A stretch of 64,000 bases of DNA from Cyanobium sp. ATX 6A2 (GCF_024346355.1 NZ_JAGQCU010000014.1:1-64000); one strand, 5' to 3'; counted from the first letter of the stretch, positions 38,241-46,776 are shown. The notes: a model not told the origin generated them from the letters alone. A program made the numbers and translations.

Positions 38241-38249
38241 CACGATAGC
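38236..38249. promoter_or_regulatory. Operator-like repeat, copy 5
   Basis: GCTAGCACGATAGC, one change from the perfect inverted repeat of copy 4, with the same left flank. A FitA-like start (MAQLLA, ATG at 38271) follows, but its frame runs directly into the dispersed repeat copy B and stops. Confidence 0.45.
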
Positions 38250-38283
38250 GAGGCTGAAACGGTGCGCTGCATGGCTCAGCTGC

Positions 38284-38440
38284 TGGCTTCGGCCTGCAGG
38301 ATGCCTGATTTCTGTGCCTCCCGGAACCGGGAGCCCCAGAACCTGCGCGCGGCTGCTTGAACCAGCACCGTGGTCCCGAGACGCTCGAGCCCCGCTCGCG
38401 TCCGGCCCGATGACCCAGGGGCATGGTGTGTGCGACAACC
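38284..38440. repeat. Dispersed intergenic repeat, copy B
   Basis: About 75-80 percent similar by eye to copy A over its whole length (GGCTTCGGCCTGCAGGATGCCTGA at left, CTCGAGCCCCGCTCGCGTCCGGCCCG at right). It is joined to the FitA-type start at its left end. No coding function is evident. Confidence 0.6.
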
Positions 38441-38521
38441 CAGTGTGTGCGACATCCGGTGGCCCCAGTCCCTGTGCAAGGAAAAATTGCCTTACGCTGC
38501 GGCCAGCGGTGATGCCAGGCG

Positions 38522-38833
38522 ATGCCGAGCTCTGCCGGTCGCAGGTCTGCCGGTCCCAAAGCCCGCTCGCTCACCGTCACCAGCAAGGGCCAGCTGACCC
38601 TGCGCAAGGAGTTGCTGGCTCATCTCGGGGTGCAGACCGGCCAGCGCATCGATGTGGAGGTGTTGCCGGGAGGGCGGCTGGAGCTCCATGCCGAGCAGGC
38701 CACCGGCACGATCGACGGCTTCATCAGCCTGCTGGCGGGCCGCAGCAGCCATCGGGCCACGTTGGCCGAACTCGATGAGGCCGCCGCCGCCGGCTGGGCG
38801 GGATTCCCAACGCCTGATGCTGGACAGCCGTGA
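38522..38833 (+). CDS. AbrB/MazE-type (VapB-like) antitoxin
   Basis: A 103-residue protein with the swapped-hairpin AbrB domain: SLTVTSKGQLTLRKELLAHL followed by GVQTGQRIDVEVLPGGRLEL. The tail (ATGTIDGFISLLAGRS and TLAELDEAAAAGWAG) is the usual toxin-binding part. The ATGA-like overlap with the next frame shows a classic antitoxin-toxin pair. The N-terminal 15 residues are Ser/Arg-rich and may not be translated. Confidence 0.8.
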   Translation: MPSSAGRRSAGPKARSLTVTSKGQLTLRKELLAHLGVQTGQRIDVEVLPGGRLELHAEQATGTIDGFISLLAGRSSHRATLAELDEAAAAGWAGFPTPDAGQP

Positions 38834-39164
38834 AGATCACGGCCGCCACCAATCTGCTGGTGCGTGCCCTGGTGCAGGACGATCCGGAGCAGGCCAGGGC
38901 GGCGAGTGCCCTGCTGTCGCAGGCGGAGCTGGTGGCCATCCCCCTGCCGGTGCTGTGCGAACTGGTGTGGGTGCTGCGGCGGGTGTATCGCTTCCCCTCC
39001 ACCGACTGCGTCAGGGCGTTGGAGGTGCTGATGGCGTGATCGCCTTCGGTGGGCGCCAGCTGGGCAGCGAGCAACTGGCCACATTCGACCGTGATGCCGC
39101 ACGGCTGCTGGCGGACGCCGGTGAGCCCGTGCTGCTGCTCGGAAGTGGCGAAGCCGGCGGCTGA
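38830..39164 (+). pseudogene. VapC-like PIN toxin, mutated and internally deleted
   Basis: The start MKITAATNLLVRALVQDDPE is a VapC N-terminus in which the catalytic Asp of the expected ADTN is Ala (GCC). The frame then ends at 39037-39039; in another frame VIAFGGRQLGSEQLATFDRD continues as the normal VapC C-terminus to 39164. About 40-50 residues between are missing. The toxin has thus lost both its first catalytic acid and its reading frame. Confidence 0.75.
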
Positions 39165-39254
39165 TCGATCCGCTCCGGCTGGAGCTCAGCCCGGCCGCCC
39201 TGGACCTACCCTCGGCCCCGCGCCACCTGGAGTGGATCAAGGCAAGTCCAGCTG

Positions 39255-40940
39255 ATGGAGCGTTCCCCTGCAGGAGGCCGCCTGAGCCTGTGGCTTGCCC
39301 TGGCCCGCGAGGCGGGACGGGGGCACACGCTGCTGCTGGCCGCCCTGGCCCTGCTCAGCAGCCTGGTGGAGGTGGCGGGTCTGGGCCTGGCGGTGGGGGT
39401 GCTGCTGGGCAGTGGCGCCAGCAGCGCCCCGCCCTTGCCCGCTCCGGCGCTGGATCTGCGTCAGCTGCTGGGGCTGCTGGTGGGGCTGATGGCGGTGCGC
39501 GGGCTGCTGCAGGTGGGCATCGCCGTGCTTCGGGAATGGCTGAACAGCGCGCTCACCGACCGGCTGCGCAGCGACCTGCTCAGCCGCGTGCTGCACGCCT
39601 CCAGCCTGCGTCTGGAGCGGGTGGGCCGCGGCGAGCTGCTGGGCCTGCTGATGGACGACATCGACACCAGCGTGTACGCGCTGGACGAGGGTCTGCGCGT
39701 GCTGCAGAACCTGATCGCCCTGCTGATCTATGGCGGCGGCGTGCTGGTGGCTGGGCGCGGGCAGGCCGGGCCGCTGCTGCTGGGGTTGCTGGCGGCGGCG
39801 CTGGCGGGACTGCTGCAGCGCTCCGGCGCCTGGAGCCTGGGCACGCTGCACACCCGCCTGAATGCAGCCTTGCAGAGCATCGTGGGCGATGGCTTGCATG
39901 GCCTCAAGGCGGTGCGGGCGGCGGCCGCCGAGCCCTGGCTGCTGGCTCGTTTCGCTGCGGCGGCGCGCGACTACCGCCGCAACGCCCGCCGCACGCTGCG
40001 GCGTCAGGCGGTGTTCGCCGCCCTGCGCGACTGGCTGGTGGTGCTGGTGGTGGCGCTCTGGCTGGGGGTGGGCGGCACGGCGCTGGAGCCGGCGGCGGTG
40101 GCCACGGTGCTGCTGCTGGCCTACCGGGCGGCCGGGGCTCTGGGGGGCGTGATCAGCAGCCGGCGGTCGTGCCTGTGGGCGCTGCCGGGCTACGAGGCCC
40201 TGCGACAGTTGCGCGGCCGGCTGGGGGCTCCGGTGCTGGCGGCCGCCGCGCCCCGGCCGCTGCCGGCGGGGGCGGTGCTCCTGGAGGCCACCTGGCGGGG
40301 CCGCGGCCAGCCGGGCGTGACGCTCCGGCGCGGTGCCCTGGTGGCGGTGGTGGGACCTTCGGGCACGGGCAAGAGCACCCTGCTCGACCGGGTGGCGGGC
40401 CTGCTGGCTGAGGAGAGCAGCTCCTGGCAACTGCAGGCGGCTGGCCAGAGCGAGCCATTGGAGCTGGCGGGCAGCCAGGGGGCCGCGGCCTGGCGCACGC
40501 TGGTGGCCTACGCGCCCCAGGGGGCGGTGCTGTTCGAGGGCAGCCTGGCGGACAACCTGCTGCTGGGCCGGCTGCCGGACCGGCGTGAACGCGAGGCCCT
40601 GCTGGGGCCGTGGCTGGAGCAGCTGGGGCTGGAGCCGGTGCTGCAGCGGCCCGAGGGGCTCCACGAGCCGCTCAACCTGGCGGTGGACTGTTTCTCGGGG
40701 GGCGAGATCCACCGGCTGGGGCTGCTGCGGGCCTGGCTGCTGGACCACCGGGTGGAGCTGCTGGATGAACCCACGGCGTTTCTGGATGCGCAGGCGGCGG
40801 CGCGGGTAAGGCAGCTGGTGCTGGAGCGCAGCCAGGAACGCCTGGTGCTGGTGGCCACCCACGACCCGGAGCTGGTGGCGCAGGCGGCAGTGGTGATTCA
40901 GCCGGCGCGGTTTGAGCGGCAGGGGGGGGCGGTGCAATGA
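39255..40940 (+). CDS. ABC exporter, half-transporter with divergent ATPase motifs
   Basis: A 561-residue fused membrane/ATPase half-transporter beside the lasso-peptide cluster. Six membrane segments precede the nucleotide-binding domain, with Walker A GPSGTGKST, signature CFSGGE in place of LSGGQ, Walker B VELLDEP and H-loop ATHD. The ATPase lacks the usual Asp-Glu pair in Walker B only in context (VELLDEP keeps D and E). It may export the lasso peptide or act with the second ABC protein at 48.6 kb; the two flank the cluster. Divergent signature residues mark it as unusual. Confidence 0.85.
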   Translation: MERSPAGGRLSLWLALAREAGRGHTLLLAALALLSSLVEVAGLGLAVGVLLGSGASSAPPLPAPALDLRQLLGLLVGLMAVRGLLQVGIAVLREWLNSALTDRLRSDLLSRVLHASSLRLERVGRGELLGLLMDDIDTSVYALDEGLRVLQNLIALLIYGGGVLVAGRGQAGPLLLGLLAAALAGLLQRSGAWSLGTLHTRLNAALQSIVGDGLHGLKAVRAAAAEPWLLARFAAAARDYRRNARRTLRRQAVFAALRDWLVVLVVALWLGVGGTALEPAAVATVLLLAYRAAGALGGVISSRRSCLWALPGYEALRQLRGRLGAPVLAAAAPRPLPAGAVLLEATWRGRGQPGVTLRRGALVAVVGPSGTGKSTLLDRVAGLLAEESSSWQLQAAGQSEPLELAGSQGAAAWRTLVAYAPQGAVLFEGSLADNLLLGRLPDRREREALLGPWLEQLGLEPVLQRPEGLHEPLNLAVDCFSGGEIHRLGLLRAWLLDHRVELLDEPTAFLDAQAAARVRQLVLERSQERLVLVATHDPELVAQAAVVIQPARFERQGGAVQ

Positions 40941-41045
40941 CGTGCCCCTGAGGACCGCTTGAGCTAGTCGACCTGGTTCTGGCTGGTTCGGTTTTCCAAC
41001 ACCTCCAGCAGAGGGATTGATGTTGCAGCCCTGATGACTGGTTGC

Positions 41046-41858
41046 TTACTGCCAACGGGTTATCGCTTGGCAACTATGACGCCGAATCTCTGGTAGCTCG
41101 GCCAGCTCTGGAAGGCAAAAGATCTCAGGCCACTGGGCAGGATTCACCAGCTTGCCAGTGCCAAGGGGAATGTAGTGAAAAAAGAGCAGATCACAGAACT
41201 CATCTCTGGCCGGCGAGGGAATGGGATCGCGGTAATGCCATTGGCTGCTCCCCGAGAACAGAATGGCATCCCCGGGCTTCAGCGCATAACTCTTGAAACT
41301 GAGTTCGGGATCATTGCGGATTGTATCGTCCCAGCTTCCTCCTTCAATGCCAGCCTCTGGCCAGGGCACGATCTGGCTGAGATGAATATCCCAGGGTTGG
41401 CTTTGCTGAATGCAGACATCAAGGGTGTACTTCGCCTGGGGGGCATCCATATGGATCGGGCAGCGCCCCAACCGAGAATACAAGCTTAGAAAGTTATAAG
41501 AAGGCTCTAGCGGTTCACCGGCAAGCTCTGACACGAAGCTGGTCAACCCCGTCTGAACTTCAGTGAGCCGAGGGTGATCGTGGAGTACCCAGCGACCGAA
41601 ACTTGCGGCCTCATGCAATTCGATCTCCTCATGCGACAGGGAGCGCGAGATGCGTCGAATTTCTTCCAGGAGTTCCTGGGGTAGAAAGCCCCATAGGTGT
41701 TGCACCTGGAAATCCTCACGTGTGCGAAGGATGTCCATCGCCAGCTGGAATTCAGCCAACCGCTCTGGATGGCGACTGCTGAGGAAGGCACTTGCTGCTG
41801 CATAGGCTGCCAACCATGAGGAGTCGTACCATGGATAGCTCGGGCTACGTGATGCCAT
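41046..41858 (-). CDS. Fe(II)/2-oxoglutarate-type oxygenase, lasso cluster
   Basis: A 270-residue protein. The facial triad candidates are His136 and Asp138 (CPIHMDAPQ) and His208 (SSQWHYRDP), with LKPGDAILFSG before the distal His, as in prolyl-hydroxylase-like double-stranded beta-helix enzymes. It is the last gene of the minus-strand cluster and overlaps the kinase gene by 14 bases. It may hydroxylate the precursor core, where Thr, Met, Asn and Gln are available. The frame extends upstream to 41897, but the Met at 41858 is the likely start. Confidence 0.7.
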   Translation of the reverse strand: MASRSPSYPWYDSSWLAAYAAASAFLSSRHPERLAEFQLAMDILRTREDFQVQHLWGFLPQELLEEIRRISRSLSHEEIELHEAASFGRWVLHDHPRLTEVQTGLTSFVSELAGEPLEPSYNFLSLYSRLGRCPIHMDAPQAKYTLDVCIQQSQPWDIHLSQIVPWPEAGIEGGSWDDTIRNDPELSFKSYALKPGDAILFSGSSQWHYRDPIPSPARDEFCDLLFFHYIPLGTGKLVNPAQWPEIFCLPELAELPEIRRHSCQAITRWQ

Positions 41859-42714
41859 CACCAAGGCCAGTATGGGTAAGGATCGCCTGGCGGACATCGG
41901 CCAAGGCCGTGTAGTTCCTAGGATAATCCAGGCGGAAGTGGATCGGTAGGGCGGCGAGGTTGGTTACCTGATTGAAATGGGAGGCCAGGCGGAGGTGTGC
42001 CTCAATGTCCAGCAAAAAGGAGTTCTTCACCCACTCGATCAGGGCTTGGGCAGGGCTGAGTGGCTCGATGGTTACTGCCTCGGCAATGCCCTCACCGAGG
42101 AAATACACATGGCGTAGGGGCTGGGGGCAGTCGCAGAAGCGCACCTGCTCTCCGGCCAGGAATCGGGATTTTGAGGTATAGCACACAACTGGAGCGGTGG
42201 GGGTATCTGACCCGATCAGCGCCTCGCTGGAGTCGGCCCAAAGGCGGATCGAGGGATGGCTGGGTAAAACGGTGTAGCCAGTGGCTGAGCGGTTGAGCAC
42301 CAGGCCATCATCGGTGAGGAAGGGATAGCCGTTGACGGCAAAGCTGGCCGCCAGGGTTGACTTGCCGCGACCTGATTCGCCGGCGAACACTGCGACACCG
42401 GAATCGATCGCCACGGCGCTGGCGTGGAACACCAGCTGGCCCTGAGTGCTGAGCATCAGCGGCAGCACCTGGTTGAGATAGAGATGCTCAACCGTGCCCA
42501 CGGACACTCCGGGTACCGGATGGGCCACCGAGGCATGTCCATCGCCGCTGATCTCGAAATCGGCCAGATCAGGAAAGCGCAGGAGGAAGCCTGCTTCCAG
42601 GCGATAGAACTCGGTCCACAGGGTGCCGTCTGGAAAGGCCCAGGTGTGGAAGGGGGCACGAGCGATGGGCGCCTGTACTTTCGCCTGCTGCAGATCAAGA
42701 GCGCTGGGCATCAC
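41845..42714 (-). CDS. HPr-kinase-like P-loop protein, lasso cluster
   Basis: A 289-residue protein with an HPr kinase/phosphorylase core: FHASAVAIDSGVAVFAGESG, P-loop GESGRGKST at 112-120, and FLTDDGLVL (metal/catalytic Asp pair) at 132-140. Homologues in some lasso clusters (for example those of paeninodin) phosphorylate a C-terminal Ser of the precursor core. Here the predicted core ends in Ser, which makes the same chemistry plausible. It overlaps the methyltransferase gene by four bases (ATGA), so translation is coupled. Confidence 0.82.
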   Translation of the reverse strand: MMPSALDLQQAKVQAPIARAPFHTWAFPDGTLWTEFYRLEAGFLLRFPDLADFEISGDGHASVAHPVPGVSVGTVEHLYLNQVLPLMLSTQGQLVFHASAVAIDSGVAVFAGESGRGKSTLAASFAVNGYPFLTDDGLVLNRSATGYTVLPSHPSIRLWADSSEALIGSDTPTAPVVCYTSKSRFLAGEQVRFCDCPQPLRHVYFLGEGIAEAVTIEPLSPAQALIEWVKNSFLLDIEAHLRLASHFNQVTNLAALPIHFRLDYPRNYTALADVRQAILTHTGLGDGIT

Positions 42715-43829
42715 TCGGAATCCTTGCCGAGAACCTGCATCACAAAGCGGGAGATCTCCTGAGCTGATGGAAACAGATCGGGGTGTTCACGCAGCACGAG
42801 CTGCTCGATCTCATGCACACTGCGCTCCCCATCGCAGTAGTGCAACACAGTCATCCGAGCCTGGCCTTCTCGGCTGAGTTGCGGAACTCTGTCCGGTTGA
42901 GCACGGACCAGGTCTTCAGGTGTCAATACCAGGCCCTGCCAGGTGGAGTGACTGAAGCGTTTGCCGGAGGCGGGAAACTCCACCACCCACGCAATCAGGT
43001 GATCGGCAGGCCGCGCCATCACAGTGGCTTTGATCACGTCACCGGCGCAGACCGGCACGGCTTCATCGATGGGCAGGAACGCCTGGGGGCGGTCGATGGC
43101 ATCGTCCACTAGTGGTGAGTTGGTCATCCAGACCCCTTCGACCAGTTTGCAGTCGAACCAGCCGGCTAGGCCATGCACCACCCCGTCGCGTTCGATGGGC
43201 AGCTCTGCTGACCAGGAGAAAAACTCGGGTTGATCGAGATGAAGATCGAGGTCATCGAGCATGGCTGGTTGGCCCAGAACGCACGTCGCGGGAAGCTTTA
43301 ACCCATGCTTTTCATTCACCGTAAGATTGCGCACCCAGTGGAACTCCGGCGGGATGCCTGCTTCCTGCCAGCCGTGGGCCTTTGCTTGGGCAGTTTCTGA
43401 TTCGACTGCACCAAGGTAGAGCCGAAGGCCGGCAGGGATCAGATGGCCACCGCGCTTGAGGAGGCGTGTGCGTGCATCCTGAAGGGTGTGGATGATTCCG
43501 TAATCGAATCCGAAGTAGCCCACATGATCGCAGATCACTAGATCGACCGGATCGGACAGTTCGACGCGCTGTGAAGGACTGCGGATGAATGTGCTCTTCC
43601 CATCAAGACCGGCCCGCTGAAAGGTTTCGCGGGCGACTTCGATGATGTCTGTCGAGTCGATGGCGAGCACGTGAGATGCACCCGCTTCACAACAGAGCAG
43701 GCCCAAGATACCGGATCCACAGCCTAGATCTACAACAGTATCGGCACTATCAACAACTTTGGCAATCGCTGACCTGAAGCGTTCTAGCCGGGTGCTGTCC
43801 TTGAGGTAGTCAAGATGCTCGCTGAGCAC
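42711..43829 (-). CDS. PRMT-like methyltransferase fused to a PqqD-like (RRE) tail
   Basis: A 372-residue protein. Residues 1-310 are a protein-arginine-methyltransferase-like SAM fold: DTVVDLGCGSGILGLLCCEA, an acidic loop AIDSTDII, and DLVICDHVGYFGFDYGII. The last ~50 residues (TVLHYCDGERSVHEIEQLVL then SRFVMQVLG) fit a PqqD-like RiPP recognition element, used by RiPP enzymes to grip leader peptides. So it may methylate the core or leader with its own recognition domain. It lies 29 bp after the precursor gene. Confidence 0.78.
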   Translation of the reverse strand: MLSEHLDYLKDSTRLERFRSAIAKVVDSADTVVDLGCGSGILGLLCCEAGASHVLAIDSTDIIEVARETFQRAGLDGKSTFIRSPSQRVELSDPVDLVICDHVGYFGFDYGIIHTLQDARTRLLKRGGHLIPAGLRLYLGAVESETAQAKAHGWQEAGIPPEFHWVRNLTVNEKHGLKLPATCVLGQPAMLDDLDLHLDQPEFFSWSAELPIERDGVVHGLAGWFDCKLVEGVWMTNSPLVDDAIDRPQAFLPIDEAVPVCAGDVIKATVMARPADHLIAWVVEFPASGKRFSHSTWQGLVLTPEDLVRAQPDRVPQLSREGQARMTVLHYCDGERSVHEIEQLVLREHPDLFPSAQEISRFVMQVLGKDSE

Positions 43830-43858
43830 GAGTGATCAGAGAAGGGGGGTAGCCGCGC

Positions 43859-44281
43859 TCAGCGTGGATGACGAGATATCCCGAGCATGCCATAGTCAAC
43901 CATCTTGTAACCACTTGGATGCTTGATTACAGCAGCTGGCATCACCTGTTCGACTTCCTGAGCGATCACGCCGAACTGGCGACCGTAGCCACAGGTTTCA
44001 CGGTATTCAGGCAAGTAATCAAACAAGTACAATCCGATGCCGATAGGGTGCTGATCGATTCTGATCACTCCGGTCTTGATGCGCCGGTCGGAACCCACAG
44101 TCATTTGTAGGGTTATAACGTTCATAGTAGATTGCCCTTCATTCATAGTCCCAGCGCCACCCTGCGTCAATGAACTAACACTCCCATAAACTTGCAATTG
44201 GGGTCGTTCGTAGCGTTTTTGGGTGGCAATGTCCTGCAGGTCAGTATGTCTTTGCTCGTCAGTGAAATCTTGTTGGTTCAT
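43859..44281 (-). CDS. Lasso-peptide precursor fused to a peptidase S74 domain
   Basis: A 140-residue precursor. Residues 1-40 are a leader with the YxxPxLxxxG motif (YERPQLQVYGSVSSLTQ at 24-40), ending in Thr39 at the penultimate position. The putative core begins GGAGTMNE, with Gly at 1 and Glu at 8 for the macrolactam. From about residue 64 it becomes a peptidase S74/endosialidase chaperone domain: SDRRIKTGVIRI, QFGVIAQEVEQVMP, GYKMVDYGML. In S74 proteins the Ser before Asp in SDxRxK is the cleavage Ser and the Lys five positions later is catalytic (here Ser64, Lys69). Self-cleavage there would leave a 24-residue core ending in Ser. It is lower in GC than the flanking genes. Confidence 0.88.
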   Translation of the reverse strand: MNQQDFTDEQRHTDLQDIATQKRYERPQLQVYGSVSSLTQGGAGTMNEGQSTMNVITLQMTVGSDRRIKTGVIRIDQHPIGIGLYLFDYLPEYRETCGYGRQFGVIAQEVEQVMPAAVIKHPSGYKMVDYGMLGISRHPR

Positions 44282-44365
44282 TTTTGGGTTGTTTGAGCTA
44301 ATTTGAGCTGAGTTAAAATGGTGTTCCCTCTTTGGGTGAAACCGCAGCCGGAAAGTCCAGCGGAC

Positions 44366-46291
44366 TTAGGCAGTAACTTTGACACGGCTCAGCCACTCGG
44401 TCAAGGAGGTCGCGGCGTAGGCATCATAGGTCGCATCGTCGCTCGTGCCCGCCTCGGCGCGAGGCAGCAAGGTGTGCAGTGCCTGACGATCCACGAACTC
44501 GCTGATCATGCGGTCGTGACGTTGCAGTGTGCTACGAACATGGGCGTGGTTCTGGGCCATCAAGCGGTGAACCAGGGTCATGCCTAGGTGGGCTTTGCCT
44601 CGGTGCCAGGCCACGCGGCTGCCGAGCAGTGATGCCGTGGCCTGCCGGACCACTGATTTTGTCCAGCCATTGTGCGCTTTGTTACTGAGCGGCAAGCGAA
44701 GGTAGAACTCCACCAGACGCCGATCCGACCAGGGATGGCGGGACTCGACGCCATAACGGGCCGCCACGGCGTTGAAGCCCTCCATCCCACTGACGAGCCC
44801 CGAGGGGACGAGGGCATGGATGTGGCGTTCCTGGTAGCTGAGCAGGCTGATCTTTCTCGCCTGCTCTTGTTGTTCCGCGATGCGTTCGCGGAGGTGAAGC
44901 TTCCTGGCGAAGTCGCGATTGATCAAACTGCCGCGAAACGGATCACGAATGCGAAGCTTTCCGGCGCGATATTTCAGTGATTTGGCGGCAGCTGGCGCAT
45001 ACACTCTCCAGAGGGCTCTAGCGAACAGAACCTCTGCGGAGTGGCCCTTGAGGTAAATATTGTTGTTGCTGGCTTGCCTGGCATGTGCCCATGCATGTCG
45101 CCAGCCGGATGAGTGAAGAATGCCAGCCACATAGCATCCAGGCGTGTGAGTTACCAGATCGCCATCGATGCCGTCGAACATCACGCGATGGCCTGCACGG
45201 CTGGCGGCCAGGTACATCATCGCGGGCAGAAGAATCGAGTTGCCAACTGGATGTGCATGCGTCCAGGCAGCGTCCTTGAGATCGTCGTCTGTGATCGTTC
45301 CGCGCAGGCTCGGCACACAGACCCAGTGTGCCTGCTGCTCGAATCCCATGCATACCGTCTGGATGTTCCGGCTTTCCTCGCATGAGGCTGGATCGTCTGC
45401 CACCACCGAATAGGTGTGCAGTTCACGGGAGGGCATCTCCGGCAGGATCTCGCGGGCCATGGCCGCGACACTGGCCGAGTCGATACCACCGCTCAGCATC
45501 AAGGCTGGGTGGCCCAGCGTTCGCATGCGACACTGAACCGCTTCACCGAACACCAACCAGAACGCTTCCACGCACTCCTGCTGAGAGGCGAACTGAAGTT
45601 CCTCCTGGGGCTCCAGTTGCCAGTAGGTTCGCATCACCCTGTGGCCGGAACGTTGCGCTGTGAGGGTGCTGCCGGCGGGGAGCTTGAGGATGTCAGCGAG
45701 CCAGCCGCGGTTGAAATCACCACCATCGAACGCGGGCAACAGGTTGGCAGCGATGAAGTCTTCGTTGAGTCTGCGAGATACTCCAGGGATGCCCAGCAAT
45801 GCCTCTTCGTCTGAAGCAAAGGCTAGACCGTCTTTGTTGGCAAAAAAGTAGAAGGGTTTGACTCCGAGATGGTCGCGCGCCAGGACAAACCGTTGCTGCT
45901 TGCTGTCCCAGATCGCCACTGCAAACTCCCCGAGCAGCTGGAGAGGGAAGTCCTCCCCCCACGTTTCGTAGGCCCGCAGCACCAGTTCGGCATCGGAACG
46001 ATTGCGTAGCACCGCGCCTCGCCCCAGCAGTTCGCGCCGCAGTTCCTCCCCGTTGTCCACCCGTCCATCCATCACCAGCACCAGGCTTTCGCCTTCGTTG
46101 GTGAGCGGCTGGGATTCCTCCAGCGATTCCGGCGTGGTGCGCAACATGCAGTGGCCCAGGGCCACCGAACCCCTGCGCCAATGGTGGATACCGTCCGGGC
46201 CGCGATGGGCCATGGCCGAAGTCATCCCCTCGATCAGCCCGTGCTCCACGGGCTTGCCATCGAACTGGATGATCCCCGCGATCCCGCTCAT
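44366..46291 (-). CDS. Lasso cyclase (asparagine synthetase-like, Cys2 absent)
   Basis: A 641-residue asparagine-synthetase-type protein, the lasso C protein that adenylates the Glu/Asp side chain and forms the ring amide with Gly1. The N-terminus is MSGIAGIIQ, so the glutaminase nucleophile Cys2 is Ser: no ammonia from glutamine, as in other lasso cyclases. The ATP-binding motif is LSGGIDSAS (267-272 core). It overlaps the B2 gene by four bases and precedes the precursor by 84 bp, on the same strand. Confidence 0.9.
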   Translation of the reverse strand: MSGIAGIIQFDGKPVEHGLIEGMTSAMAHRGPDGIHHWRRGSVALGHCMLRTTPESLEESQPLTNEGESLVLVMDGRVDNGEELRRELLGRGAVLRNRSDAELVLRAYETWGEDFPLQLLGEFAVAIWDSKQQRFVLARDHLGVKPFYFFANKDGLAFASDEEALLGIPGVSRRLNEDFIAANLLPAFDGGDFNRGWLADILKLPAGSTLTAQRSGHRVMRTYWQLEPQEELQFASQQECVEAFWLVFGEAVQCRMRTLGHPALMLSGGIDSASVAAMAREILPEMPSRELHTYSVVADDPASCEESRNIQTVCMGFEQQAHWVCVPSLRGTITDDDLKDAAWTHAHPVGNSILLPAMMYLAASRAGHRVMFDGIDGDLVTHTPGCYVAGILHSSGWRHAWAHARQASNNNIYLKGHSAEVLFARALWRVYAPAAAKSLKYRAGKLRIRDPFRGSLINRDFARKLHLRERIAEQQEQARKISLLSYQERHIHALVPSGLVSGMEGFNAVAARYGVESRHPWSDRRLVEFYLRLPLSNKAHNGWTKSVVRQATASLLGSRVAWHRGKAHLGMTLVHRLMAQNHAHVRSTLQRHDRMISEFVDRQALHTLLPRAEAGTSDDATYDAYAATSLTEWLSRVKVTA

Positions 46292-46776
46292 GCCGGAACG
46301 ATGATCTGATCGGCCGATGCCCGTTCAACCGGTTCAACCCGTTCCAGGGGCAGAAACCGCTCAGCCACATCCGCGCCGTCGTTGAGGGGGTGGCCGTGGC
46401 TTTCGATCCAGGCGTGGGCCTGCAGCTGGCCGTTGATCAGCTGCACGCCCAGGCGCAGATCGGTGGGCACTCCGCGCCGGTTCAGCAGCCATTGCAGCAC
46501 CAGCGAACGGGTGAGGCAGTTGTCGGGGGGAAGCAGGGTGTGGGCTGCGGCGTTGACGAGCTTGCCCAAGTGCCTCAGCGCTTCAAGGGAGGCGGGGCTG
46601 CCGGCACTGGCAGCATCGATTGCGGCTCCATTGCGGCAGCTCAGCTCCCAGCGGCCCAGCAGTTTCACGCGCACCCAGAACACTGGCAGCAGCAACACGC
46701 TGCCCAGCACCACACGTCTGGAGTCGGCGTCGAGGGCTCTGAAGCGCCGTGCCTTGCGTCGCCAGGAGCTGATCAT
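46288..46776 (-). CDS. Lasso B2 protein (transglutaminase-like leader peptidase)
   Basis: A 162-residue protein with the transglutaminase-like triad of lasso B2 enzymes: Cys87 (NCLTRSLVLQWLL), His121 (AHAWIE) and Asp133 (PLNDG). B2 removes the leader after the conserved Thr-x site. It overlaps the cyclase gene by four bases. The B1 recognition partner is encoded divergently 42 bp away. Start at the ATG; an adjacent upstream N-terminal hydrophobic stretch (VLGSVLLLPVFW) is common in the family. Confidence 0.9.
   Translation of the reverse strand: MISSWRRKARRFRALDADSRRVVLGSVLLLPVFWVRVKLLGRWELSCRNGAAIDAASAGSPASLEALRHLGKLVNAAAHTLLPPDNCLTRSLVLQWLLNRRGVPTDLRLGVQLINGQLQAHAWIESHGHPLNDGADVAERFLPLERVEPVERASADQIIVPA

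Noticed and set aside
43859-44281. Precursor gene read as a phage tail-fibre fragment
   Set aside because: The S74 domain alone would suggest that, but the leader motif, core pattern and the surrounding B1, B2, cyclase and kinase genes fit a lasso precursor much better; no other phage gene is nearby.
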